Of a DNA stretch of 64,000 nucleotides, positions 35,367-45,800 are shown one piece after another. The position numbers and the translations under genes were made by a program. The number at the start of each line of letters is the position of its first letter. Positions within the stretch are counted from its first letter, which is position 1. This stretch comes from Victivallis lenta (GTDB taxonomy: Bacteria; Verrucomicrobiota; Lentisphaeria; Victivallales; Victivallaceae), in assembly GCF_009695545.1 (NCBI RefSeq), contig NZ_VUNS01000012.1, positions 84,876 to 148,875 on the forward strand, given 5' to 3'. The notes under the pieces were generated by a model. It was given only the letters and a program-made list of their open reading frames with translations. It was not told where the DNA came from and did no database searches.

Positions 35367-37595
35367 TCAGACGCAGTGGCGGTGCCGGTTGATGATCTCA
35401 TCCTGCAGCTGCGGGTCGAGCGCAGTGAACTTCGCGGAAAAGCCGCCCACCCGGACGATCAGGTGCCGGTAGGACTCCGGATCGCGCCGCGCTGCGCGGA
35501 GCTCCTCGACGCTCGTAGTGTTTCCCTGGAAAATCTGCCCGCCGGTGGCGATGAAGCTGCGCAGCAGCCCCTGCAGCACGTCGAGCCGGGTCAATCCGCC
35601 GGAGAGATCCCACATCGAGGCGACACCGCCCGGGGCCGCGCCGAGGTCGAGCCGGTTGGCCGACTGCATGGCCGTGCCGATGCCGCGGGTCATCGAACTC
35701 GAATGCGGCGTCATGCCCTGCGCGACCGGGACGCCGGCCTTATGGCCGTTGGCCGAGGCGCCGAGCGCATTGCCGGCGATCGGGCTGAAAACGAAGCTCA
35801 TCAGCATCGGCTTGACCTTGCCGCCGAAGCGGTTGGAAAAACCGTCGTAAATGGCGCAGACGTCGCGGAACAGCCGGGCGGCCATCCCGTCGGCCTCCGG
35901 GTCGCCCTGGCCGAATTTCGGCAGTTTGAGCAGCCGGAGGCGCAGGAGCTCATCCGATGCGAAATTGCTTTGCAGCGCGGCGAGCAGACCGGCCTTGCCC
36001 GCGATTCCGTTTTCGAACACGGCGTGTTTCAGGGCATACAGACTGTCGGCGGCATCCGGCAGGCCGATCGGAGTCGAGCCGTAGTCGTTGTAGCGTGCGC
36101 CGCCGTCGTTGAGATTCCGGGCACGCTCGATGCAGTCGGAAACCTGCGCGGAGAGCAGGAAGGCCGGACGCAGCCGCGCCGCCTCTTCGCTGAACAGATC
36201 CATGCAGCGGAAGGTGAAGCCGAGCGTGGTTTTCAGATTGCCGAGGAAGGCGCCGTAAAGCTCTTCGAAGCTGTCGAACTCCTCGAGGGTGCGCCGGTAT
36301 CCGGACAGCATCCGGCAGCCGGTATTCAGGCAGATGCCGCCGTTCAGCGTGAGCTCGAGGATTTTCGGGACGTTGAAGAAGCCGGTGAACAGCAGATCGC
36401 AGTTCATCCCCTGCGGAGAAAGTTCCATGCAGCCTCCGCACATATACATGGCCGCGTCCTCCGGCGCGACGCCGCCGCGGACCAGCGCCGGGACGATCGA
36501 GCGGTCGCTCAGGATCTGCGCCATGTTGTGCCCGTCCTTCAGGTACTCCGCCGCGAGTTCGAGCAGGGCCGGAGGCGGATTTTCCGGAATGCGGATGTAG
36601 ACGTGCGGCGTGGTGACCGCGAGCTTCATGATGACGCGCACCATGATTTCGGAGAGCGGGTTGAACGCGCTTGAGCCGTCCGGACGGCTGCCGGCGACCA
36701 TGATGGTTTCGATCCCCATATCCTTGCAGTAGTTCCGCTCATGCATGCGCAGAAAAAGCTCGGCGACCTTTTCCGTCGCCGATTCGACGGTCTCCCGCCC
36801 TGCGGCGAGGTCGCGTTCGAGGTACGGCCAGAGAAAATAGTCGAGCCGCCCCGGGCCGTTGCCGCCGTAGGGATTCTCGAACATGGTTGCAAGGTAGGAG
36901 AAATGGAACGCCTGAAGTGCTTCATGGAAGGTCCGGGCCCCGTACCGCGGCACCCGGCGGACCAGCGCAAGCTTGGCGCGGAGCTCCCGGCGGCGGACTT
37001 CGGTGCGGCAGCTCCGCAGCGCCTTTTCGAGCTTCTTTGCGTGCAGGTCGTTCCAGGCAAGCATCGCTTCGAGCAGAATGCGGCAGCCCTCCAGAAATTC
37101 CCGCCCTTCGGCGTCGGCTTTGCGGTACGATCTTCCGATTCGCCGCAGCAGCCCGGTGACGCCGGATTCGAGAATCCATTCGTAGCGCCAGCCGACATGG
37201 CCGGGCGCGCAGGACGCATAGGTGACCCACGACGGGTTTTTTCCGTCCCGGTCGGCGCCGGTCAGTTCGGCCAGGCCCGGAATTTCGCGCCGGGCGCGTT
37301 GTTCGGCGACGTAATTGCAGTCGAAATCCCGCCAGCGCGGATCGAAATCGCTGCCGCCGAGGTCACCGCAGTATTCGGTGTAAAGCTGTCCGGCCAGATA
37401 AGGGCCGCCGCCGGTGCGCACCGGCGTGTGCAGTAGCGCATATGCGAGCGAACGCGCCTGCCGCTCGCGCAGCGGCAGGCCGGCGAAACGCCCGAAAAAC
37501 GCCTCGGTAATGCGGGCGCGCTTGCGTTGTTCGGGGGGACGGGCGGCGCGGCGCTCGGCCGCCCGGAGCTGTTTGATCGGGTCGAATTGATTCAT
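35367..37595 (-). CDS. Second glycyl-radical enzyme of unknown substrate
   Basis: A 742-residue PFL-superfamily enzyme. The active-site region is AAMYMCGGCMELSPQGMN, with the catalytic Cys followed by Met-Glu as in dehydratase-type members. The glycyl-radical loop near the end is LIVRVGGFSAKFTALD. It is about 25-30% alike by eye to the enzyme at 20.6-22.8 kb (shared GGARYND/GGAEYNW and DAADSL/DTADSL segments), so the two are distant paralogues. It is the last gene of the LacI-pseudopilin-glycosidase unit, 10 bp after the glycosidase. No activase gene is visible. Confidence 0.86.
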   Translation of the reverse strand: MNQFDPIKQLRAAERRAARPPEQRKRARITEAFFGRFAGLPLRERQARSLAYALLHTPVRTGGGPYLAGQLYTEYCGDLGGSDFDPRWRDFDCNYVAEQRARREIPGLAELTGADRDGKNPSWVTYASCAPGHVGWRYEWILESGVTGLLRRIGRSYRKADAEGREFLEGCRILLEAMLAWNDLHAKKLEKALRSCRTEVRRRELRAKLALVRRVPRYGARTFHEALQAFHFSYLATMFENPYGGNGPGRLDYFLWPYLERDLAAGRETVESATEKVAELFLRMHERNYCKDMGIETIMVAGSRPDGSSAFNPLSEIMVRVIMKLAVTTPHVYIRIPENPPPALLELAAEYLKDGHNMAQILSDRSIVPALVRGGVAPEDAAMYMCGGCMELSPQGMNCDLLFTGFFNVPKILELTLNGGICLNTGCRMLSGYRRTLEEFDSFEELYGAFLGNLKTTLGFTFRCMDLFSEEAARLRPAFLLSAQVSDCIERARNLNDGGARYNDYGSTPIGLPDAADSLYALKHAVFENGIAGKAGLLAALQSNFASDELLRLRLLKLPKFGQGDPEADGMAARLFRDVCAIYDGFSNRFGGKVKPMLMSFVFSPIAGNALGASANGHKAGVPVAQGMTPHSSSMTRGIGTAMQSANRLDLGAAPGGVASMWDLSGGLTRLDVLQGLLRSFIATGGQIFQGNTTSVEELRAARRDPESYRHLIVRVGGFSAKFTALDPQLQDEIINRHRHCV

Positions 37596-37605
37596 GATTC
37601 CAGAT

Positions 37606-40600
37606 TCACCATAAGATCAGGGTTCCGAATTGGCGCGGGTCCTTGCGGGGACCGATTCCGCTGGTCCATTGCAGGAAGCCTTTGCGCACGGCTCCGTCGT
37701 TGTCGTTGACGAGGAATGAGAAGCCGAGCTTCATTCCGCGCTTCGGCTTCACGCCGAGAGCGCTCCACGGCAATTCGATGTCGTAACGGGTAATTTCACC
37801 TTCACGGACCGCCTTGAACACGGCCTGTTTTTTCAGTCTTTCCGCCATGCCTCCCGGCGCGGCGAAAACGGAGAATTCCGGGCCGTTGCGGGTCAGGCCG
37901 AAGCACAGCTCGTAGTCGTCGTTGTCGTAGTTGACCGACCGGTTGCACAAGGTGTCGATGCCGATCTGGACCGAGTCGCCGTCGAACAGCGGGCCGTCCG
38001 CCTTGAACGGCTGGTGGTGGACGTCGTCCGTCACTTCGAGCGACAGCCGGAGCGAAGTGTCGTTCCATGCGGCGGTGAGCCGTCCTGAAAGATCCTTCGG
38101 GCCGCCCCAGCGGGCGTCGGAGATGACGGGGTAATACTGTTCGGCGCTGTTGAGTGCGGCTCCGGGGGGCGCGGTTTCGCCGTCGCGGGCGCACAGCAGG
38201 AAATCGACCGGGCGTTCAAGCTCAAAGGCTTCGCCGCCGGAGAGCGTTCCGTTCAGCCGGAGCCGGTTATGGTTGGAGAGCGGTTCCCGCGCGGAGAGCC
38301 GGAACCGGAACTGCGCGCTCTCTCCGGGAGCGACTCCGGAGAAGTCCGCCTTCTCCGGCTGGAACGTACCGGGGAAGTCGGCTGAAACCCGGAGTGTGCC
38401 GCTGCGCGGTTTTCTCGACAGGTTGGCGATGCCGGCGGCCAGTTCCAGCGAACCGTCGGCGCTGAGGCCGGCGGGCTCGATGCTGAGCCGGACCGGCGCT
38501 CCCGCCGTCGCTTCGAGTTCCGCCGAGGCTTTGAAGAAGCCGCGGTTGAAATCGGCGGAGGCGAGGAGCCGCAGCGGTTTGGCCGGGGCCGTTTTAAGTT
38601 CGACTTCGACCGGAATTTCGGCCGTTGCTCCGGCGGCCAGCTCGATTCGCCGGTTCCCGGATTTCGCCGTGCTGCCCGGCGGAGCCCAGACGTTCAGCTC
38701 GACCGTGCAGGCGTGCTTGAACGGGTTGACGATCCGGAGCGGCACGCTCCGGGCTTCTCCCGGCAGCAGCGTCACCGGATTCTCCGGGAAGGTCAGGCTC
38801 TGCTGGCGGCCCGGAATTTCCGGGGCAAGCCCCGCGATGAAAATCGGGTCGGGCCCGACGGCGAGCTCCGTGAAGCCGTCCGCCACGCTCATCTCCGGCG
38901 CGGCGCCGTCGATCCGGGTCACGGTGAATGCGTCGCCGAGATTCAGCTTGAGCTTTTCATCCCGGTCGCTCCAGAGCACGATGACCGCCTCGCGGCCGTC
39001 GGAGAAGGCGAACGCCCGGGCGTACTGCCCGTATTTGAAGGCATTCTGGAACTTTTTCCCGTAAAGCATGCGCACAGTCAGGTTGAAGGCTGCCCCCGCC
39101 GGCAGGATCCCGCCCTTTTCATCGAGCAGCCCCCAGTTTTCATAGTCGTACCGGCTGCCGACCCGGCTGGCCTGGTAGACGAAGATCTTCTCGACGCCTT
39201 CGGCGAGGAGCCCGACCATCTGGCGCACGACTTCGCGGGCCTGCTGCCGAAGCGCATTCCGCCAGCGGGCCTCTTCGGCTTCCGGTGTTTCGTTTTCACG
39301 TTTTTCGATCGTGGTGTTGCAGCCGGTTTCGGTGACCCAGATCGGTTTGACGCAGTTGTATTTGGCCAGCAGGTTCCTGACTGCCGCAAGCCGCGCCTGG
39401 AGCTCGACCCCCGAAACGTAGGTATGGTCCGAATAGATATCGAAATAGGCGCCGCCTCCGGCCGCGAGGACGGCGTCGAGGAACGGGGCGAAGCCGCCGT
39501 CAAGCGCCATCGCGGCGACCTTCGCTTCCGGATCGGCGGCTTTGATCGCCTCGTAAATGGTCTTCATGACCCGGACGAAGTCGGCGTGGCTCCCGTTCCA
39601 CGCATACGGAAGATCCGGCTCGTTCCAGATTTCCCAGTATTTGATGTAATCCTTATAGCGGTTCACGACGGCGGTTACATAAGCATGCAGCGCTTTGTGG
39701 TCGCGCGGCGCGTAGGAGTAGTAATCCGCCGCGTCCGGCCGGGGCGAATTCCATTTCGCCGTGCTGCTGATGAGCCCGAGGATGCGGATATCCTGCGCTT
39801 TGGCTTCGGAGACGATCCGGTCGGTGCGTTCCCAGTCGAACCGGCCCTGTTCCGGCTCGATCAGTTGATGCGCGAACTCCCAGCGCAGATATTTGGCGCC
39901 GAGCTCCCGCTCCATTTCCGGGAACTGGAAACAGTTGATGCCGAAAGGCGAGTCGTCGCCCTGTTCCACCGGCACGACGGCCGGCAGCGCGGCGGCGCCC
40001 GGTTCGGCAGCCGTTTTTCCGGCTGGAGGAGCCAGGGCCGCTTCGCGTTTTTCGGCCAGGCCGATCCCGGCTTTGTCGCCATAGGTGTAGTAGAGCTTCA
40101 GCCCGTCGCCGTCGATGAGCACGGACGGGTTGTCGCCGGGGAACAGCTCCGTGCCGGAGCGTTTCCAGTCAAAGCCGTTTTCGGAGGCGGCTTCGCCGAT
40201 GCGGCACTGCCGGTCCGCGCCGATCACGCCGTACCACATGCGGTAGCCGGTCCCGTTTTTCCGCACGCAAAGCGAAGTCAGGATATCGCCGCCGAAAGCC
40301 GGGCTGCCCTCCATGACCGGCGCGGGGCGGCGCGTCCACTCGGAGCCGTCGTCGGATTCCGCGTAACAGACGCGCGGTTTCCAGCCGCCTTTTTCGGTGG
40401 CGAGATACCACATCTTGAACCGCCCGTCCTCAAGAAGCACGGAGGGCGACGCGACCGCGCCGCCGTCCGTCGCGGCGAGTACCGCGTTGCCCGGATATTT
40501 GCTGAAGGTGACGCCGTCCGGCGACGAGGCGTAGCCGATCGCGGCCGGAGTGTTCCAGTCGGGCGCCCCGGCGAACCAGATGTGATAGATGCCGTTCTCC

Positions 40601-40917
40601 TTGAGGACGCTCGGAGAACCGATCACGTTCCAGGAGCCCGGCTGCCCTTCCGGGTCGCGCGGGACGGCCGGGGATTTCTCCGGCGTGAAAGCGGTTCCGT
40701 CGGCGCTCCGGGCCCGGAAGATCTCCAGCGCCCCCCAGTAGCCGGAGAAGAACAGCGTGTACTGCCCGTCCTCCGCCAGTATCGCCGGCGAGTGGATGTT
40801 CAGGAACGAGCCTCTGGAGAGGACCGGATTCCCGGCGGCCGGTTTCCATGCATCGGCCCCGTGGACGGCGGCTGCGGCAAGAAACATCATTGCGGTTGCA
40901 AAGTTTCTGAAATTCAT
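37606..40917 (-). CDS. Secreted multidomain glycosidase: propeller + GH39/GH-A-like barrel + CBM9-like domain
   Basis: An 1103-residue exported protein. Residues 1-23 are a signal peptide ending VHGADA. Residues 25-290 form a GH43/GH130-like five-bladed propeller (repeats of SPSVL, MWY). Residues 330-640 form a clan-A TIM barrel like GH39: acid/base Glu433 in YWEIWNEPDLPYAW and nucleophile Glu530 in PIWVTETGCNT. Beta-sandwich linkers follow (VTLLPGEARSVPLRIV), then a CBM9-like C-terminus (about 920-1103) with LEVTDDVHHQPF and FDGDSVQIGIDT. It likely cleaves an extracellular polysaccharide. It lies 28 bp after the pseudopilin gene. Confidence 0.8.
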   Translation of the reverse strand: MNFRNFATAMMFLAAAAVHGADAWKPAAGNPVLSRGSFLNIHSPAILAEDGQYTLFFSGYWGALEIFRARSADGTAFTPEKSPAVPRDPEGQPGSWNVIGSPSVLKENGIYHIWFAGAPDWNTPAAIGYASSPDGVTFSKYPGNAVLAATDGGAVASPSVLLEDGRFKMWYLATEKGGWKPRVCYAESDDGSEWTRRPAPVMEGSPAFGGDILTSLCVRKNGTGYRMWYGVIGADRQCRIGEAASENGFDWKRSGTELFPGDNPSVLIDGDGLKLYYTYGDKAGIGLAEKREAALAPPAGKTAAEPGAAALPAVVPVEQGDDSPFGINCFQFPEMERELGAKYLRWEFAHQLIEPEQGRFDWERTDRIVSEAKAQDIRILGLISSTAKWNSPRPDAADYYSYAPRDHKALHAYVTAVVNRYKDYIKYWEIWNEPDLPYAWNGSHADFVRVMKTIYEAIKAADPEAKVAAMALDGGFAPFLDAVLAAGGGAYFDIYSDHTYVSGVELQARLAAVRNLLAKYNCVKPIWVTETGCNTTIEKRENETPEAEEARWRNALRQQAREVVRQMVGLLAEGVEKIFVYQASRVGSRYDYENWGLLDEKGGILPAGAAFNLTVRMLYGKKFQNAFKYGQYARAFAFSDGREAVIVLWSDRDEKLKLNLGDAFTVTRIDGAAPEMSVADGFTELAVGPDPIFIAGLAPEIPGRQQSLTFPENPVTLLPGEARSVPLRIVNPFKHACTVELNVWAPPGSTAKSGNRRIELAAGATAEIPVEVELKTAPAKPLRLLASADFNRGFFKASAELEATAGAPVRLSIEPAGLSADGSLELAAGIANLSRKPRSGTLRVSADFPGTFQPEKADFSGVAPGESAQFRFRLSAREPLSNHNRLRLNGTLSGGEAFELERPVDFLLCARDGETAPPGAALNSAEQYYPVISDARWGGPKDLSGRLTAAWNDTSLRLSLEVTDDVHHQPFKADGPLFDGDSVQIGIDTLCNRSVNYDNDDYELCFGLTRNGPEFSVFAAPGGMAERLKKQAVFKAVREGEITRYDIELPWSALGVKPKRGMKLGFSFLVNDNDGAVRKGFLQWTSGIGPRKDPRQFGTLILW

Positions 40918-40945
40918 CTTGTGTCGGATTCCTGCTTGAATTGAT

Positions 40946-41593
40946 TTAAAATTCCACCCACCAGCGCATGGCCGGGTATTCGCGCTCCGCGAGCGCCTGC
41001 GGGCCGCGAGATGCGACGTGACCGTCGAGGAACAGGATGTTGCCGCGGCCTGAATGCCTGGCGAACTCGTTGACCCGGGCTGTCGGCTCGGCGGTGTAGA
41101 AGAACCAGAAGTCCTTCATCGGCCAGCTGTTGACTTCGTCGAGCGAGTCGAATACATAAAATCTCTGTGACGGCCGGGAGACCCCTCCCGCCTTGTAGTA
41201 GCGGTTATAGGCCTCTTCGTCGTACAGATTCGATGCGATATGAGCGTTGGCGCTGTAGGAGGCGACGCTGTTTGCCTTGACCGGCGCGCTCGGGCAGGAG
41301 TAGCCGGCTTCGCCGCGGAAATCATCCACATTGGTATAGGCGGCCAGTCCGCGTTTGCCGGTCCACCAGTGCCAGCTCGGCCACGGCGGAACGCTGGTCG
41401 CGACGATGTAATCACCGTTGTCCCCTGAATATTGCATGCTCAGCAGCCCGATCTGCTTTAAATTGCTGATGCAGTTTGCGCTCTTGCCTCTTTCCCGGGC
41501 CTGGCTCAATGCCGGCAGCAGCATCGAGGCCAGGATCGCAATGATCGCGATGACGACGAGGAGTTCGATCAGGGTGAACGGATGGTGTTTCAT
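40946..41593 (-). CDS. Type II-secretion-like pseudopilin with H-x9-DG C-terminus
   Basis: A 215-residue protein starting with a prepilin leader and class III-type stretch [20 protein letters not shown] (cleavage before Phe6, Glu at +5), then [16 protein letters not shown], and ending with an H-x9-DG motif ([14 protein letters not shown]). This is the DUF1559-like pseudopilin group that is expanded in Planctomycetes, Verrucomicrobia and Lentisphaerae. It would sit in the inner membrane and project outward. No pilus or secretion machinery gene is nearby; it lies between a LacI regulator and a secreted glycosidase. Confidence 0.93.
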   Translation of the reverse strand: MKHHPFTLIELLVVIAIIAILASMLLPALSQARERGKSANCISNLKQIGLLSMQYSGDNGDYIVATSVPPWPSWHWWTGKRGLAAYTNVDDFRGEAGYSCPSAPVKANSVASYSANAHIASNLYDEEAYNRYYKAGGVSRPSQRFYVFDSLDEVNSWPMKDFWFFYTAEPTARVNEFARHSGRGNILFLDGHVASRGPQALAEREYPAMRWWVEF

Positions 41594-41636
41594 TTCCTTT
41601 TTCCTCTTTTGATTTGCGGATTGGCAGGCTCGAAGG

Positions 41637-42719
41637 TTATTTGCAACTCCGGAACGAAGTGTGCAGCGGCTTGATCGAATCGCGCAGGACCAGCTTGCCG
41701 AACAGGTAGTGGATATCCGGCTCGCGCCTGCCGTCCGGCGGATCGGATTCGATCATCCCGAACAGCAGTTCCGCCGCGCGGTAGGCGATTTCAAACAGCG
41801 GCAGCTGGTAGGAACTGAGCTTCGGGTGAAGGATTTCGCAGATCGATACCGTGTTGTCGAATGCGGCGACGCTGAAAGTCTCCGGAATGGAGATCTGACG
41901 CTCGAGGCAGGCGTTGTAGAAACCGGCCGCGGTCCAGTCGTTCGCGAAGATCACGGCGGTGGGCGGCTCCGGGAGGGAGAGAAAGTATTCGAGCATCCCG
42001 GCGAGGTCCGGCGGCGCGGCCTGCGGTTCGGTGATCTCCCGGGGCTCCGAATCGGACATCACGAGATATTCCGCCCGGAATTTCCCGGTTTCGACCATGT
42101 GCTCGATGTAGCCGGCGCAGCGGGCGGCGAGTTCGCGGTGGCGGATCTCCGGGTTGACGAACGCGATTTTTTCGTGACCGAGGCGCATGAGCTCGTCCGT
42201 CACGCTCTTTCCGGCGGCGTATTCGTCGGCCGCGACCTGTGGAAACGGAAGCTGCGGCCGGCTGCTGTCGAAGCAGACCACCGGCATGTTTTTCGGCAGA
42301 AACGGCAGGAATTCCGGGTTGAGCGACGGGACCCGGAGCAGGATGCCGTCATACGGGCGCAGCATCCGGACCAGCTCGCGGCTGGAGAGTTCCGGGTGGG
42401 CGAACTGAATGTCGAGGCTGTAGTCGCGCTTGCGGCAGGCCTCCTCGATTCCCGAGAGCCACCGGACGCAGAGCGGATTGTTCCGCCAGTTTGCGCTCAT
42501 ATCCGGCGCCAGCATGCAGATCCGGCTGCCGCAGCGGCGCGTCCTGCGCCCGGGGCGGTAACGCTCTTTGGCGAGATAGCCGCTCTCCTTGAGGACGCGG
42601 AGAATCCGGCTGTTGATCTCCGGATTCACGTTCGGAGCGCCGTTCAGCACCCGGCTGACGGTTCCGGTCGAAAAACCGACCAGCTTTGCGACGTCCTTGA
42701 TGGTGATCTCTTCCGGCAT
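41637..42719 (-). CDS. LacI-family transcriptional regulator
   Basis: A 360-residue repressor. The N-terminal HTH reads [31 protein letters not shown], the hinge helix follows, and the rest is a periplasmic-binding-protein-like sugar sensor with [21 protein letters not shown] and [15 protein letters not shown]. The start at 42719 has AAGGAA eight bases upstream; the longer open frame upstream has none. It is the first gene of the unit with the pseudopilin, glycosidase and glycyl-radical enzyme, which it probably controls together with itself. Confidence 0.9.
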   Translation of the reverse strand: MPEEITIKDVAKLVGFSTGTVSRVLNGAPNVNPEINSRILRVLKESGYLAKERYRPGRRTRRCGSRICMLAPDMSANWRNNPLCVRWLSGIEEACRKRDYSLDIQFAHPELSSRELVRMLRPYDGILLRVPSLNPEFLPFLPKNMPVVCFDSSRPQLPFPQVAADEYAAGKSVTDELMRLGHEKIAFVNPEIRHRELAARCAGYIEHMVETGKFRAEYLVMSDSEPREITEPQAAPPDLAGMLEYFLSLPEPPTAVIFANDWTAAGFYNACLERQISIPETFSVAAFDNTVSICEILHPKLSSYQLPLFEIAYRAAELLFGMIESDPPDGRREPDIHYLFGKLVLRDSIKPLHTSFRSCK

Positions 42720-42752
42720 TGCCGATTTCCTTTCCTGTCTGTTCCCATTGAT

Positions 42753-42781
42753 ATTATGTCGAAAAAAATGGGAAACGGCAA
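42753..42781 (-). promoter_or_regulatory. Promoter of the lacI operon
   Basis: On the minus strand, TTGCCG at 42776-42781, a 17-bp spacer and CATAAT at 42753-42758, 33 bp before the lacI start. Confidence 0.58.
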
Positions 42782-42808
42782 GTGGAAATTCATGAAAAGT
42801 CGAATTTT

Positions 42809-42832
42809 TCATGATGAACGTTCATCATGAAC
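42809..42832. promoter_or_regulatory. Perfect 24-bp palindrome, likely LacI-family operator
   Basis: The central 20 bases CATGATGAACGTTCATCATG at 42811-42830 are a perfect palindrome, extended by TT at the left and AA at the right. The AACGTT centre is typical of LacI-family operators. It lies 27 bp upstream of the lacI -35 box. Confidence 0.65.
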
Positions 42833-42871
42833 GGATGGCGCCGAAGCGGGTCCGGCGCCGGGTGGAATCGG

Positions 42872-45800
42872 TTACTCCTTGATCTGCAGGAGTTTTTTCA
42901 GTTTTTCAAAGGTCACCGGCTTAAGGATGACCGCATCGAAGCAGCTGACGTCGAAATGATTGCCGTTTTCGACATCGGCGGTCACGGCGATCAGGCGGGC
43001 CTCCGGGGCGAGATTGCCGGACCTGATGGAGCGGGCCAGCTCCATTCCGCTGATTTCCGGCATCCACAGGTCGGTCAGGATCGTGCCGGGACGGAATTCG
43101 TTCAGCAACCGCAGGGCCTCCTGCCCGGAGGTCGTGCTCCGGGTCGTGAAGCCGAGGCGCCTGAGCATCATCTCGAGAACCTTGACGTTCATGGCGACGT
43201 CGTCGACGATCAGGGCCTTCCGGATGACGGAGGAGGGCTCCTCCGGCAGCGGCTTCCGCAGGCCGGCGCTCTCCGGAATCTGTTCTTCCGCCGGCGCCGG
43301 AGTGTCCAGAATCTTCATGGCGGAATCCGCCCGTTCGCGGATTTTGCGGAGAGAGGCCGGGAGGTCGGCGCCGGAGGTGCCGCCGCTCTGCAGCGCTTCG
43401 AGCTCTTTCCCGATTTCGCAGAGGCTGTCCTGCAGCTGCCGGACGGCCCGGGCGGGAAATCTGCATCCGCCCCTCAGTTCCGCCGACCGTTCCCGGGTCC
43501 GTTCGGCTTCGCCGATATTGACCAGATGGTGAATGACTTTCACGACCCGGTCGCCCTCGATGATCGGGATCGTGCTGGCGATGTACAGCCTGCCGTTGAA
43601 TTTGACCTCCTTCGAGAAGGATTTCCGGTGCTGAATGGTCTGCAGGACCATGCAGCTCTCGAAACGGTGCCCGCCGCCGCAGTACAGGGCGCAACAGCTG
43701 TCGCCGCGCAACTCCGTGCCGGTTCTGCCGAGGTCGCGGCAGGCCGTCGCATTCGCGGTCAGGATCCGCCCCCGGCCGTCGAAGATGATGACCGGCATAT
43801 CCAGAAGGTCGAGGATCTGCTCGGCCTCCGCCTCGAGCGAGTGGCTCCGGCGGCGCTCTTCCTCCCGCTCCAGCAGGGTCTGGATGACCTGCGAAACCAT
43901 TTCGAACAGCCGCAGCTGCCCGGCGGAGAACTCCTCCTCCGTCGCCCGCTCGATTCCGAAGTATCCCCAGAACCGGCCGCCGATCCGCAAAGGCTGCTTG
44001 ACCAGCTCATGCTGGCCGGTCAGGTTGAAGTAAGCGGCATATTCCTTCTGCCACGGCACGGTTTCGTCGAGTTTTCCCCGGATGCCGTGAAGCATGCGCC
44101 CGGCTTTGAGTTCGGTGAAAACGGCCTGGAAATGTTCGGCGCTGAAACGCTGCCCCTCCCGCGTGGCGACCGGGGCGCTGCCGCTGGACCAGTTGTGGCG
44201 GATGATCGACCCGGGGTGTTCGCCGTCGCCGGAATATTGGAGGACGGCGCAGTTGTCGGCATTCATCTTCGGCGCCAGCGCCGACAGAATCTCCCCGATC
44301 GCCGAAGCCGGATCGCGGTTCAGCAGCAGGTGCCGGAAGGTTTCGTGGATGACCCGGTCCTGCTCGATGTATTCATTGAGCCTGAGGTTGGTCTCGCGGA
44401 GGTCCCGCTGCTTGGCCAGTTTGCCGGTGAGGTTGATGACGCTTTCGAGCACATACTGCACCTTGCCTTCGGTGTCGAAGATCGGCTGCGCGGAGATCCG
44501 CAGCGTCCGCTCCCGGGAGACGCGGTCCGCCGTTGCCGGCCTGCCGGTTCTCAGGCTCTGCCGGAGAGGACAGTCGGCGGAGGTGCAGCTTTCGAGGGTC
44601 GCTGACGCCTCCCGGCAGATGCTCCGGCAGGGCTGCCCGGTGAAATCGGCGGCGTCGCCGTCCAGAAGGACGCTGCAGCTGCGGTTGACGCTGACGACGT
44701 TTCCGCCGCTGTCGAACATCAGGAGCGCGACGTCGGCGTATTCGAAGATCTGCGCGTGCATGCCGACTTCATTGGCCCGGGCCTGCTTTTGCTTTTCCCG
44801 CCGCAGCAGGAGCGAGACGATGCGCGCCGCCTCGAGATAGGCGCGTTCGTCGGAGGCGGAGAAGGGTTCCGCCTCCTCCTTCCGTTCGGAAACCAGGCAG
44901 CCCCAGCAGTTGCCGTCGAGCAGAACCGGCGCCATGATGAGCTCGAAGAGCCGGTGGGCGGCGAGGTGGGCCTTCAGTTCCGGAACGAAACCGGCGTTCC
45001 CCCCCGCGGGGGCCGTCTTGAGGGAGCAGCGGAGGCTCCTGCCGTTCCGCAGCCGCGCAAGGGTGTCGGGGCGGACGGCGAAATCCGCGCGCAGCTCCGG
45101 CGGCCTGCCGCTCCCGCGCCGGTCGGCGGCGACCGCGTGTGCCGCGATCGCGCCGCCTGTTTCATCCAGGCGCATGACCGCGGTGAGGTCGGTGCGGTAT
45201 TTTTCGGAGAGGCGCATGCAGATTGTTTTCAGCGCCGATTCGAATCCGGTATCCAGCAGCAGCACCTTCAGGCAGTCGTTGATCAGGCGGTCCTGTCCGA
45301 GGAAGGTGGCGAGCTCCCGGTTTTCGCCGGAGAGCTTCGAAACGTCGGCGAGGCAGACCATCACGTATTCGACCTCTCCGTTTGCGGCGAAGAGCGGGGA
45401 AGTGTTGATTTTCACCGTCCTGCCGGAGAGATCGAGCAGTTTTTCTCCCGGCGCCCTGTCGCGCAGCGTCCGTTTCAGCAGGCAGTTGCCGGGGTCGCAG
45501 TGAGAACTGTTCCGAAGCATGCAGGCGCCCTCATCGTCGCAGAGCCTGCCGGGCAGACTCTGCGTGCCGAGCGGCCATATCTCATAAAAGCTCCGGTTCG
45601 CGCTCAGGCACCGGCGGTCGGCGTTGAAGATGGCCACCGGCGTGGTCAGCAGGTCGAACAGCCGGCCCTGCAGCGAGGTCTGCCGGAGCAATTGTTCCGC
45701 CTGCTCGCACCTGCTCCGGGCGATCAGGTAGGCGGAGGCCGCGTCGTCGAGCAGGAGCGGCACGTTGCCGTCGCAGCTGCCGGCTTTTTCCACAAAATCG

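Noticed and set aside
38713..40944. 743-codon plus-strand open frame
   Set aside because: Opposite the secreted glycosidase, with no recognisable motif or ribosome-binding site.
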